Below are positions 17,115-25,744 of a stretch of 64,000 nt of DNA, in pieces. The notes under the pieces are model-generated. The model saw only the letters and a program-made list of their open reading frames with translations. It was not told the origin of the DNA and made no database searches. Numbering within the stretch: position 1 is the stretch's first letter; every line of letters starts with the position of its first letter. The DNA comes from Cognatundibacterium crateris (GTDB taxonomy: Bacteria; Pseudomonadota; Gammaproteobacteria; Burkholderiales; Burkholderiaceae_D): positions 1 through 64,000 of the forward strand of contig NZ_JAABOS010000004.1 in NCBI RefSeq assembly GCF_010078235.1, written 5' to 3'. A program made the translations under genes and the position numbers.

Positions 17115-17474
17115 TTAGACCTCAATATTTGTTTCAATGTCCTGTGCTTTTCGACGTGCAAGTGCCAGATTGGAGCGCGTTTTATCGAGCACCAGGTAAA
17201 TGAATAGGCCCTCGTGTTTCGAAATAGGGCGAATGATATGGTACTGCTTCGCAAGAGTGATAAGTATGTCGTCGATCTGATCGCCAAGACCCAACATATG
17301 CATGGTCTTCAACTTGGCACGCATTACTTCTGTGTTGCCAGCCGCTGCAAGCTCGATATCGATACCTGATCCAGCATGGCTAAGCACCATCCCACTATTA
17401 CTATCTACAATTGCAGAAACCAGTGCGCCATCGATTGCTAACAATTCATTGACGGAGTCTTTTAAATTTGCCAT
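17115..17474 (-). CDS. Roadblock/LC7-like protein 2
   Basis: 119 residues. The pattern LLAIDGALVSAIVDSNSGMVLSHAG followed by helices and a late GLFIYLVLDKTRSNLALARRK strand/helix fits the Roadblock/LC7 fold (MglB-like GTPase partner), compact and without other domains. Fourth and last gene of the operon, 79 bp after the other Roadblock gene. Such proteins usually dimerise and regulate a small Ras-like GTPase, and one is encoded two genes upstream. Specific function unknown. Confidence 0.75.
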   Translation of the reverse strand: MANLKDSVNELLAIDGALVSAIVDSNSGMVLSHAGSGIDIELAAAGNTEVMRAKLKTMHMLGLGDQIDDILITLAKQYHIIRPISKHEGLFIYLVLDKTRSNLALARRKAQDIETNIEV

Positions 17475-17553
17475 GTGTTATTCCTATCATCTGTTGAAAT
17501 TAGTCGGGGAAATTCCATTCGCATAGTCGACCAGCAATACGAAGGTACAAAAA

Positions 17554-17961
17554 TTATTTAACGCCAGATAAAGAACGCGCTATCTCACCGATAGACCAGA
17601 GTGCACTGCCGAGTACAGCATCCGACTTCATGACCACGCATAGCAGACAGGGATATTTTCCGTCTATTGGTTGCACGATGACCGAACCTTGCTCGGTATC
17701 GATCACCAGACGCCGGCAATTGGAAAAGTGCAACTCCCGACCGACGGCGCGGGTCATGGCAATCAGTGAACTGGTCATGGCACCGAGTCTGGTTAAATTC
17801 ATTTCAGCCTGCACAATCGAGCTAATCTCAAAGCCATCAGGCGTAACGAGTAGTGCTACATTCAGACCATCCAATGGTGCAGCCCATTTGTTGAGTGCAT
17901 TGATTGCGTTTTGCGCGAACTCTTTGGGAGCGAAAGATGTTGGAGAGCGGGGATTCTTCAC
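17554..17961 (-). CDS. Roadblock/LC7-domain protein 1 (MglB-like)
   Basis: 135 residues. LDGLNVALLVTPDGFEISS, the RLGAMTSSLIAMTRAVGREL helix, and VIDTEQGSVIVQPIDGKYPCLLCVVMKSDAVLGSALW form the beta-alpha-beta pattern of Roadblock/LC7 proteins, which act as GTPase-activating or scaffolding dimers for MglA-like GTPases. Its start overlaps the GTPase stop by 4 nt (ATGA type), so the two are translationally coupled. Confidence 0.82.
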   Translation of the reverse strand: MKNPRSPTSFAPKEFAQNAINALNKWAAPLDGLNVALLVTPDGFEISSIVQAEMNLTRLGAMTSSLIAMTRAVGRELHFSNCRRLVIDTEQGSVIVQPIDGKYPCLLCVVMKSDAVLGSALWSIGEIARSLSGVK

Positions 17962-18500
17962 AATATTGAATTCCTAAACATGAGCATAGAGGCGAGCACT
18001 TGTAGCGCTTCCAGTATTTCTTGGCGATTGCGTACATCGGCTTGCAGTATCGGAGTAACGTAACCTTGCCGGTGCTCGAGTTTGGTGGCAAAGCTGGAAA
18101 ACTGTGTGGAAGTGGTTGGTCTGGATGAAAGTATGGCTGCCACACAATGGGTATGGTGGTCGTTAATCTCAGTGAGCAGGCTCGCTGCCTGTTCAAGTGC
18201 ATTCCGGTCATTGACATCGACCATCACAAATACGCCATGAGACAGAGACAATACCCAGGAGCGGACGAAGTTGAATCGCTCCTGGCCAGGGCATCCATAC
18301 AGTTGCAGTTTGTCGCCATCACCAAGATCAACTTCGCCAAATTCGACCCCTACAGTTGTGGTTTCTTTCTGGTGTTGCGCTGTATCGAGGTTAGGAACGT
18401 CACAGTCAGTGACAGCTGTGCCACATACTGAGCGGATAGCAGTCGTTTTCCCTATGCCCATGCAGCCTACTAAGGCAATTCGTGTTGAGTTATCTGTCAT
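17958..18500 (-). CDS. Small Ras-like GTPase (MglA/Rab-like, atypical)
   Basis: 180 residues. G1 P-loop GCMGIGKTT (residues 12-20), switch I candidate Thr around TTTVGVEFG (48-55) and switch II GCPGQERF (69-76) are clear. The guanine-specificity motif N/TKxD is not visible: the position after strand 5 reads AAILSSRPTT. This resembles the divergent ATP/GTP-binding proteins related to MglA found with Roadblock partners (for example in Streptomyces conservons). It overlaps both neighbours by 4 nt. Nucleotide specificity and process (polarity, motility, signalling) are unknown. Confidence 0.82.
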   Translation of the reverse strand: MTDNSTRIALVGCMGIGKTTAIRSVCGTAVTDCDVPNLDTAQHQKETTTVGVEFGEVDLGDGDKLQLYGCPGQERFNFVRSWVLSLSHGVFVMVDVNDRNALEQAASLLTEINDHHTHCVAAILSSRPTTSTQFSSFATKLEHRQGYVTPILQADVRNRQEILEALQVLASMLMFRNSIL

Positions 18501-19201
18501 TTTTGCTTGCCTGAAGCAGAGCGTTTTTCAGAGAGCCAGCCAAATAATTTGAGTAGCAGGCCAGCACTTTTCTTCACCTCAGGAGTGGCAGGCGCAGATG
18601 GCAAATTTTTCTGAGATGGAGAAGCCAGTGTCACCATTAGCGCATTCTGTTTCCCCAGTTCATTGAGTAGTGCGCGCCCCTGTTCCTCCTGCAGACTGCT
18701 TCGCATATATAAGTCTTCCAGCGTCACACCACCCAATGTCATTAGCGCCATTGCCCTAACATATTCAGGTGCCTCGAATCCGGTGGGAAGTACAACCCAT
18801 CGCTTCAGTTTGTGAATATAGGAGCTGGCTTTGTCAGATTCACGCACAGCTTTGCCGGTGGACTCGCGCGCAGCCAGTAATTTGACTGCGGCAAGATCAA
18901 GCAGGTCCAGTAATTGCGACACTGTATACATCGGCGCCAGCTGGAAAAATCCCATTGATGGCCGGAAGGCTTGCGCCATATCTGTTTTTTCGCCTATGAA
19001 GGCGATGCATTGATTGCTTTTTAATGGAAACTTGGTGTCTTTGTCGTCGAAAAAAATCAGTTCCGCTGAAGGGAGAGAGCTCTCTTTCCAGATGGAGATA
19101 CTTTTTTTCTGGGCCACAGAAAACAATGTACGTATGCGTTGATTTGAAGCTTCAGAAAGCATTTCAAAATTAACGATACCAGTCCTGATACGCTTATCCA
19201 T
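18497..19201 (-). CDS. Unknown protein leading the GTPase/Roadblock operon
   Basis: 234 residues, not recognised. The N-terminal ~100 residues alternate strands and helices (AELIFFDD, QCIAFIG) in a way that could be a degenerate receiver-like fold, but no phospho-acceptor set is evident. Residues ~130-195 (VLPTGFEAPEYVRAMALMTLGGVTLEDLY to LLNELGKQNALM) look like a winged-helix-like helical domain. The C-terminus is Ser/Pro/Lys-rich, with no signal peptide. It overlaps the GTPase start by 4 nt, so it is likely an effector or adaptor of that GTPase (inference). Confidence 0.7.
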   Translation of the reverse strand: MDKRIRTGIVNFEMLSEASNQRIRTLFSVAQKKSISIWKESSLPSAELIFFDDKDTKFPLKSNQCIAFIGEKTDMAQAFRPSMGFFQLAPMYTVSQLLDLLDLAAVKLLAARESTGKAVRESDKASSYIHKLKRWVVLPTGFEAPEYVRAMALMTLGGVTLEDLYMRSSLQEEQGRALLNELGKQNALMVTLASPSQKNLPSAPATPEVKKSAGLLLKLFGWLSEKRSASGKQK

Positions 19202-19988
19202 AGTCTATTGCATTCATAGATTTCATTGATGAAAGAAACTGGGTGTAATACGGTTTCGCAGTTACTTGAAACGATATTGCCAGCTCTTTTTTCTACCGTT
19301 TCGAAAAGTATCGGACGACCATTTTTCTAAGGAATTTTTCTTTCGGAAACTGATTTCAAATTTCAATCATTGGATAGAATTTAATTCTCGAAAGCATAAC
19401 CGCAAGTTTTTTTTGAGGAGTGGCATAACACACAATTAATATGTGAAAAATTGTCAAAATGATTATGTAACTAATTTGTAACTAGTTCGTTGATTCGAGT
19501 AACGTGGATTCATTACATTTCTTTCGAGGGGGAGTGCAAGACGTTTATGCGAGTATTATTTTTTGTGGAAACTCTGATATTTCATTGAGTAAAAAAATTT
19601 CCTATTGAAAATAAGCATATAAATAGTTTGCTGGAAACTTTTTCTTAAGACAGTTCGGAAATGCGGAGAAATGCAGAAATCCTTATCGCAGGAGCAGAGT
19701 TCCACAGAGCGTTGGGTACGCTTGTTAAGTATGCTCTGATCAGAGGGGGATGAATTTGTATGCAGTCGCTTCCATCCTGAGTGAATCAGAATTGAACTAT
19801 TTCCATCAATGTCGATTGGATACAAGCACAGCTGAGCTACGCGATCGAGGTTTTTCCTGAGATTCTTAACGGAGCCGTGTTGCGGGGAATCAAATGAGGA
19901 TCTATCAGATCCTGACAGGACGATTCGGCAGGCACGATTAAAGGAAGGGCGCGCGCGGATGGGAGCGAAATTGCGGAACTAAATCACC
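19202..19988. other. AT-rich intergenic region, no gene supported
   Basis: About 790 bp between the GTPase operon and the tRNA-Leu terminator. It must hold the operon's promoter, but no convincing -35/-10 pair was identified. It contains a direct repeat TGTAACTA at 19466-19473 and 19477-19484, 11 bp apart. Around 19690-19860 short stretches read like protein in broken frames, which may be decayed coding sequence, but no family was recognised. Confidence 0.4.
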
Positions 19989-20025
19989 ATAAAACAAAAG
20001 CGGCTTACATTTCTGTAAGCCGCTT
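19989..20025 (-). terminator. Terminator after tRNA-Leu
   Basis: Perfect 12-bp stem (19998-20009 with 20014-20025) and 4-nt loop, followed on the minus strand by TTTTGTTTTA. It lies 9 nt past the CCA end of tRNA-Leu. Confidence 0.88.
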
Positions 20026-20034
20026 GTATTCTTT

Positions 20035-20120
20035 TGGTGCCGAGAGCCGGAATCGAACCGGCACGCCTTGCGGCGCGGGATTTTGAGTCCCGTGCGTCTA
20101 CCTATTCCGCCATCTCGGCA
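20035..20120 (-). tRNA. tRNA-Leu (anticodon CAA)
   Basis: 86 nt on the minus strand, including an encoded CCA end. The acceptor stem is TGCCGAG with CTCGGCA, the anticodon stem CGGGA/TCCCG encloses loop CTCAAAA giving anticodon CAA (reads UUG), the variable arm is long as in class II tRNAs, and the T-arm has GGTTCGATTCC. Followed by its own terminator. Confidence 0.95.
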
Positions 20121-20207
20121 ACGCGTAGGCGATATTATGACAGGATGGAGGGTGTTTTGCAAGCCGACATCGTTTTTGCTATGCAATGTGCTGCGTCGCT
20201 TGCCGGA

Positions 20208-21593
20208 TCAGAAACAGGATCTGGTTTTGTGGTGCTGGCGCTGTACGTGTCGCAGATAGCACCAGAGGCTGATGGCGATCAGTACGACGCTGAGTGTGTT
20301 GGCGATCCAGAAGCCGCTTGCGCCATGTACGTTTGCCGGAAACCAGCCGCCTGGATCGATGCCTAACAGGTAGCCACCACCCAGGCCACAACCCCACAGC
20401 GTCAGCGCATACAACAGGGTGGGGACGATGGCGACGTGGTAGGCGCGCAGGATGAAGGCGATGATGACTTGGATCGCATCAAATATCTGATAGACCGCAA
20501 CCAGAATAAACAAGGGCATGGCGGCTTCGATGATGGCGGGATTATCGGTGTAGGCGAGCAGTATCCAGCTTCTGCCCAGTACGATCAGTATCGCCAGTGG
20601 CAGGTTCAGGCACAGTGCCAGCCTGATGCCTGCGCTGGCTGTCAGTCTGGCCTGTTCATGCTGACCGGCCCCCAGGGCTTGTGCGGTCAGCGTGGCGCAG
20701 GCATTGGCGATAGACAGGGGCAGCATGTATAGCACGGTGCCAAAATTCGCGCTCAGCTGATGGCCGGAGACGGCGATCTCACCAAAGCGTGCAATGAATA
20801 AAGCCATAAAGGCATAGGCCGTGACTTCGATCAGATAGCTCAGGCCCATAGGGATGCCAAGTCGCAGCAATTGCTTCATGCTGGGCCAGTGCGGCCAGAC
20901 AAAACCACTGCCAAACAGAGAAAATTGTTTATATAGCGTGGCGTGGCGCAGTATGAACCACGCGATCAGCAGCGTCAGCCAGGAAATGATGACGGTTGCC
21001 ACGGCACAGCCCGGGCCACCCATGGCAGGCAGGCCGAAACCGCCAAAAATAAATAAACTGTTTAAAGGGAATTTTAAACCCAGGCTAAGCACCTGTATCG
21101 CCATCACCATCTTGGGTTTGCCTATCGCATTATTGAGTGCGCTGTAAATCCTGAAGCCCATAGTGGCGGGCAGGGCATAGGCGAGTATGTGCAGGTATTG
21201 CGCCGCCTTATCGGTCAGTGTGGCATCGGCATGCGCAATGCTGAGTAAAGTCTGCGGGAACAGTAAGGCCAGGCAACCGATTACGGTCAGCAGGGCGGCC
21301 AGCCACATACCCTGTTTAACGCGTTGTCCAATCGCGCGGAATTCCTGTGCACCGTATAGCTGGCCTATGGTGGGAGAGAGTGCCTGCAGTACGCCATTGA
21401 GCCCGACAAAAATGCTGATATAAATCGATACACCGATAGACAGCGCGGCCAGGTCAGTGGCGGAATAACGTGAAGTCAGTGCGGTATCAATGACGCCGTT
21501 ACTGACGGTGGCGAGCTGCCCGACCAGAACCGGCCAGGCCAGCGCGCCAATGCGACGCATAGCTTGTCTTGCGCCGCCTTCAGTGCCACTCAT
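20208..21593 (-). CDS. MATE-family efflux transporter
   Basis: 461 residues with about 12 hydrophobic segments in two related halves, typical of NorM/DinF-type cation-drug antiporters. The N-terminal helix 1 region PVLVGQLATVSNGVIDTAL and the GLNGVLQALSPTIGQLYGA loop are characteristic. Its start overlaps the stop of the upstream membrane glycosyltransferase gene by 4 nt, so the two are co-translated. Substrate unknown. Confidence 0.9.
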   Translation of the reverse strand: MSGTEGGARQAMRRIGALAWPVLVGQLATVSNGVIDTALTSRYSATDLAALSIGVSIYISIFVGLNGVLQALSPTIGQLYGAQEFRAIGQRVKQGMWLAALLTVIGCLALLFPQTLLSIAHADATLTDKAAQYLHILAYALPATMGFRIYSALNNAIGKPKMVMAIQVLSLGLKFPLNSLFIFGGFGLPAMGGPGCAVATVIISWLTLLIAWFILRHATLYKQFSLFGSGFVWPHWPSMKQLLRLGIPMGLSYLIEVTAYAFMALFIARFGEIAVSGHQLSANFGTVLYMLPLSIANACATLTAQALGAGQHEQARLTASAGIRLALCLNLPLAILIVLGRSWILLAYTDNPAIIEAAMPLFILVAVYQIFDAIQVIIAFILRAYHVAIVPTLLYALTLWGCGLGGGYLLGIDPGGWFPANVHGASGFWIANTLSVVLIAISLWCYLRHVQRQHHKTRSCF

Positions 21594-23311
21594 GGACGTT
21601 TGCGGCGGTACAGTGTGAACAATTCATCCTTGTCGGCAGCACGGTGCCCTATCCAGATTGACTCCCATTCTTTGCCGTCGTAGTGACTTGGCATCTCTGG
21701 TGTGAAGCTGTATCGTCGGCTATGCTGCAGCAGCAGGTATTTACAATTGTGATCAGAAAAACCGGCAAAGCGTAATTTGCCAAAGTAGGCAAAACTGGCG
21801 CGCTGAGACGGGCCAACATAGGCTTCCACGCAGGCGTTCTGAGTCGGCAGATGTTGCTGCAAGTCTTCAGACAGGGCGGCGTAACTGATGCGGTGATTAA
21901 TCCATGGCAGGCCTATGCTGAGCAATAACAGCCAGCATAAAATCACGCCACCGGCTGAGAGCACCACGGCGCGCCACAATACAGACGGGCGACGTGAAAT
22001 GCGCCAGTAGACCAGCATGAACCAGGCGATAGTGGCGGCGCAGGCGATCAGAAAAACCAGGGGCTGAAAGCTGGATTCGAAACCCGGTGCAAGCAGGCGC
22101 AGCTTCAGACTCAGCTTATCTGGCCAGCCGGTTTGCAAAGCGATATAAGCGAGCCAGATCAGGCTGGCTGTGCCTGTCATTACCATCACAGCAAACCAGT
22201 CGACCGCATTGATGGCACTGCGTTTCATGGTCGGCAGGCCGAATGCGGCGAGTATGGAAATTGCGGGCAACAGCGGCAGTAACAGCGATTCTTCAGAATT
22301 GTGGTTGATGAATGCCAGCATCGCAAAACACAGCAAAAATGCCGCTGGTAAGGAGATGTGCAGCGCTTTTTCCTGTCTGCGCCAGGCAAATACAGCCCAG
22401 GCCGCGAACGGCCAGGCCGGCCAGGCAAACCAGATTGCATATTTAAAGAAGTAGCTGATGCTATCCAGGTTAGGCATTCTGATCTGGCGATAATTCCATT
22501 CCATCCAGGCTGGAAAAGGGCTGCTGTCGAAGGGGTGATGCTGACGTAATACCAGCATCCAGCCTATAGGCAGCAGACATGCCAGCGGCAGTGCGCCAAG
22601 CACATAGCGTATCTTTGCAGACTGTTCGCGCACTATGCATAAAGCGGACAAGGTCAGTGTCAAAGCTGCAGGTACCACCCAGCCGCGGTTCAGGATCAGC
22701 AAACCCAGTACCAGCCCCAGTTGCAGGCTGTAGCGGATTTTAGGTTCATCGAGCAAACGCACGCACAGATAAAAAGTGAAGGCGACCAGCGCCATTTGCA
22801 GGCTTTCCACCCCAGTTTCATGGCTGTGTAACAGCAAACCCAGGCTGGCGATATAAATCAGCAAAGCGCCATCAGCCAGCGTACGTCCGAAGTCACGTGG
22901 CTCCGGTTGGCCGCCGAAGGCTAATTTGAGGGGCTGAGCTTCTGGTCTTCGGCCCAGCAAATAGGTCGCATACCAGACTGAAACGGCACCAATCAGAAAA
23001 AATATGCCTGTCATCAGGCGTGCGGCCATAGGCTCGCCCATGATGCCGCCTAACAGCTTGATGCTCACAGCACCTATCCAATAGGCGAGCGGGCCTTTTT
23101 CCGGCAATGGCAAGCCAGCGATATGTGGCCATAACCAGTCTGCGATCGTGCCGTGAGCCATCGTCCACATCACGCCAAAGCTGGTCGCATCATCGCCTTT
23201 CCAGGGATCGCGTCCTATCAGTCCCGGCAGGATATACAGCAGGCAAAGAGCAAAAATTCCCCAGCGTGGTAAGGCAATGGTGGCAGCAGCAGGCAGACGG
23301 ACTGGCTTCAT
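21590..23311 (-). CDS. GT39-like (ArnT/PMT-type) membrane glycosyltransferase
   Basis: 573 residues with about 11-12 membrane helices and a soluble C-terminal ~110 residues. The acidic catalytic-loop candidate GDDATSFGVMWTM follows helix 1, as in polyprenyl-phosphate-sugar glycosyltransferases of the ArnT/GT39 type; LPLPEKGPLAYWIG resembles the second periplasmic loop of the family. Donor and acceptor are unknown. Overlap with the MATE gene suggests a joint role, possibly lipid- or surface-sugar export, but that is speculation. Confidence 0.78.
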   Translation of the reverse strand: MKPVRLPAAATIALPRWGIFALCLLYILPGLIGRDPWKGDDATSFGVMWTMAHGTIADWLWPHIAGLPLPEKGPLAYWIGAVSIKLLGGIMGEPMAARLMTGIFFLIGAVSVWYATYLLGRRPEAQPLKLAFGGQPEPRDFGRTLADGALLIYIASLGLLLHSHETGVESLQMALVAFTFYLCVRLLDEPKIRYSLQLGLVLGLLILNRGWVVPAALTLTLSALCIVREQSAKIRYVLGALPLACLLPIGWMLVLRQHHPFDSSPFPAWMEWNYRQIRMPNLDSISYFFKYAIWFAWPAWPFAAWAVFAWRRQEKALHISLPAAFLLCFAMLAFINHNSEESLLLPLLPAISILAAFGLPTMKRSAINAVDWFAVMVMTGTASLIWLAYIALQTGWPDKLSLKLRLLAPGFESSFQPLVFLIACAATIAWFMLVYWRISRRPSVLWRAVVLSAGGVILCWLLLLSIGLPWINHRISYAALSEDLQQHLPTQNACVEAYVGPSQRASFAYFGKLRFAGFSDHNCKYLLLQHSRRYSFTPEMPSHYDGKEWESIWIGHRAADKDELFTLYRRKRP

Positions 23312-23378
23312 AATTCGGTGAGTAAGCAGAGCGGTTGTTTAACAGTAGGGGATGGTAGATTGTAAGTAAAGCCGCAGT

Positions 23379-23405
23379 AAAAAGGCAGCCTGAGCTGCCT
23401 TTTTT
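23379..23405. terminator. Bidirectional terminator between rpmE2 and the glycosyltransferase gene
   Basis: AAAAAGGCAGC and GCTGCCTTTTTT form an 11-bp stem with a 4-nt loop. On the minus strand it ends rpmE2, 20 nt past the stop. Confidence 0.88.
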
Positions 23406-23424
23406 ATGGAAATCGTTGCGCTGA

Positions 23425-23691
23425 TTAGTTGGCAACTGCGGTTTTGGAACCGACTTTGCCGAACTTTTGGCGGAATTTTTCAACGCGGCCAGCGGTATCA
23501 ACGATTTTATGTTTGCCAGTGTAGAAAGGATGGGATTCTGCAGAAACCTCGATCTTGATCAGTGGCAGAGTTTTGCCTTCGAATTCAACAGTTTCTTTGC
23601 TGTGAATTGTAGAGCGTGTTACGAATTTGAAATCGTTAGAAACGTCGTGGAACAACACTTCACGATAATTTGGGTGGATGCCGTCTTTCAT
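23425..23691 (-). CDS. rpmE2: 50S ribosomal protein L31 type B
   Basis: 88 residues beginning [16 protein letters not shown], with [32 protein letters not shown] typical of L31. The zinc-binding CxxC cysteines of the primary form are absent, so this is the zinc-independent type B. The frame is open upstream to 23742, but the family start is ATG at 23691. Unlike in many relatives it is not next to rho, which lies at 35.6 kb here. Confidence 0.95.
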   Translation of the reverse strand: MKDGIHPNYREVLFHDVSNDFKFVTRSTIHSKETVEFEGKTLPLIKIEVSAESHPFYTGKHKIVDTAGRVEKFRQKFGKVGSKTAVAN

Positions 23692-24007
23692 GCTTGCCTC
23701 GAAATAAAAGTTGGTAGCCAATAAGCACTTCGTCGGTCGCACAGCTTCTTGACCCGATTGCGTATCACTTGCCAGAATTGAATTAAATTAATTGGTAACC
23801 TGCACATGCAAGTTGCCAAGCCAGCGATTATACAATGCAAACCGGATTGAATGCCAGCGCAGGCAATCAGACTGGCATTTTATGGTGCTTTGTACAGAGA
23901 TGTTCCAAGTCTATATGCTGGCGTCTATGTTGCATATAAGAATTGCATCGCTACAGAACTGACTTCTAACAGGTAAAATCGCGAGGTTTTAGTTAAGAAA
24001 GCTGGGA

Positions 24008-24637
24008 ATGGCAAGTACGACATTGGGAATGAATGCCATGTTGCACACGATAGAGTTCGTCGGTGTGCTGGCATTTGCATGTTCGGGATTTATTGAAGCC
24101 CGGCGTAAGCGTATGGATTTTGTCGGGGTATTTACGGTCGCCTTTATTACGGCGTTTGGCGGTGGTACTTTGCGCGATCTGTTGCTGGACCGGCGGCCCT
24201 TGTTTTGGGTGGAAAATCAGGAATATCCGATACTGATATTTATCTTTGCTCTGATCGCTGTCCCGTTATTGCGCCGTTTGCGCCATGTCGTGACTGAGAA
24301 TATTCTGGAATGGGCTGATGCGCTGGGTCTGGGCTTATTCAGCGTGACCGGCACATCGCTGGCTTTCGAGTCCGGCATGCCTATGTTTGTCTGTGTGATG
24401 ATGGGCGTCGTGACCGGTATTTTTGGTGGTGTGCTCAGGGATGTGATCTGCAATGAAATCCCGCTGGTATTCCGTCGCAGCCAGTTGTATGCAACCTGCG
24501 CCTTCACCGGTTGCTGGGTCTATCTGGGTATGTCGTATTTTGAATTTAGCGATGCTGCTGCCTTGTCGGCCGGGATCATCAGTACCTTTGCTTTACGTAT
24601 GCTGGCGGTGAAATTCGATTTGAAATTGCCGGCCTGA
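24008..24637 (+). CDS. TRIC-family cation channel (YicG/UPF0126)
   Basis: 209 residues, seven predicted helices in two repeats. GGGTLRDLLLDR in repeat 1 and GGVLRDVICNEIP in repeat 2 are the characteristic paired motifs of trimeric intracellular cation channel homologues. ATG codons at 24029 or 24038 (MLHTIEFVGVLAFACSGF) may be the real start, because homologues usually begin close to that hydrophobic segment. No operon partner. Confidence 0.9.
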   Translation: MASTTLGMNAMLHTIEFVGVLAFACSGFIEARRKRMDFVGVFTVAFITAFGGGTLRDLLLDRRPLFWVENQEYPILIFIFALIAVPLLRRLRHVVTENILEWADALGLGLFSVTGTSLAFESGMPMFVCVMMGVVTGIFGGVLRDVICNEIPLVFRRSQLYATCAFTGCWVYLGMSYFEFSDAAALSAGIISTFALRMLAVKFDLKLPA

Positions 24638-24670
24638 AGCGTCAAGTGTGGTCGGGGCTGGCTTGCAGAA

Positions 24671-25312
24671 TCAGGCTGCAGCAGGTTTTTTGAGCGGCGG
24701 GCGCGCCACCAGCCCAGCCAGGAACATATCCACCATCGCTTCTGCATGCTCATTCATGTTGTAAGCGCGCGTATCTTCCAGCCATTCACGCAGCAGGCCG
24801 ATCAGGAATCCATGGTTGGCCTGCATCGCGATCCAGGTATCAGTCTGGGCGGGTAATTGCCCTTGATTCACTGCATTTTGAATAATGCCCTGGACTTTGG
24901 CCAGGCACTCATCGCGCTTTTCTCTTTCGTCGACAAAGAAGGGCAGGTCAGAGTTCTTTTCACAGCGATGCATGATGATGTCGAATACTTTGCGCTGACG
25001 CAGATCACTGGCAACCTGGCGTAAGAAGTGAATATTCAACTGGCGCAAAGCAGCGATGGGATCACGGTCTGGTGCTGCAGTAATCTCGTTCAGCAGCGAC
25101 TCCATGGGCAGGAAGGCGCGGTCACACATGGCCTGAAATAAGGCATTTTTATCTTTAAAGTGCCAGTAAATTGCACCACGGGTCATGCCCGCCGCGTTGG
25201 CGACATCATTGAGCGTCGTGTTGGTCACACCTTTGCTGGCAAAGACCTCCTCTGCTGCATCTAATAATGCGGCATAGGTTTCTAATGCTTCTTCTTTGGT
25301 CTTTCTTGCCAT
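24671..25312 (-). CDS. TetR/AcrR-family repressor of the RND efflux operon
   Basis: 213 residues. The N-terminal TetR helix-turn-helix (ITLNDVANAAGMTRGAIYWHFKDKNALF type: TTLNDVANAAG, TRGAIYWHFKDK) and a C-terminal AcrR-like ligand domain match the AcrR/TtgR/MexZ subgroup. It is divergent from the efflux operon, separated by 432 bp that contain an AcrR-type operator, so it is very likely its local repressor released by drug binding. Confidence 0.9.
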   Translation of the reverse strand: MARKTKEEALETYAALLDAAEEVFASKGVTNTTLNDVANAAGMTRGAIYWHFKDKNALFQAMCDRAFLPMESLLNEITAAPDRDPIAALRQLNIHFLRQVASDLRQRKVFDIIMHRCEKNSDLPFFVDEREKRDECLAKVQGIIQNAVNQGQLPAQTDTWIAMQANHGFLIGLLREWLEDTRAYNMNEHAEAMVDMFLAGLVARPPLKKPAAA

Positions 25313-25680
25313 GATATGTGTTTGCTTTCTGATCTCGGTATATGACGAACTGCCTGCAGTAAAGCGTTTCCTTACTTCAAAACTGGTACGGACGGCATCT
25401 TAAAAGTTGGCTTCGGTTTGCGCAATGTACGTATGCCATCGAATCACAAAAAAATGCAGATATGCGATTTTCTTCGGCGAAATTTTGTTATAGAGCAACA
25501 GTCATTTATTAAAATACTAATTTTATCCAGATGGTAGTCAGAACATGTTAAGGATTTCTGGTGTTTGACTGCTGTTATCCTGCATTTACCTAAAAATCCA
25601 ACAATTTCCCTATTCGTCATTGCATTGTCATTGTGCTAGCGCAATGTCTTGTTAATCTATAGGGGTATTGCAGAACTTTA

Positions 25681-25708
25681 TTTACAAACATTCGTGTATG
25701 TATATAAT
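25681..25708 (+). promoter_or_regulatory. RND operon promoter with AcrR-type operator
   Basis: The -35 TTTACA (25681-25686) and -10 TATAAT (25703-25708) are separated by 16 bp. Covering the -35 and spacer is the dyad TACAAACATTCGTGTATGTA (25683-25702), close to the E. coli AcrR operator pattern (TACATACATT...GAATGTATGTA). TetR binding here would block RNA polymerase directly. The rest of the 432-bp gap (25313-25744) shows no gene. Confidence 0.82.
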
Positions 25709-25744
25709 AGCACACCATCCTTTCATCAATCAGAAAGAATTACT

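Noticed and set aside
19556..19825. 89-codon minus-strand open frame
   Set aside because: No ribosome site, random composition, AT-rich DNA; not supported as a gene.
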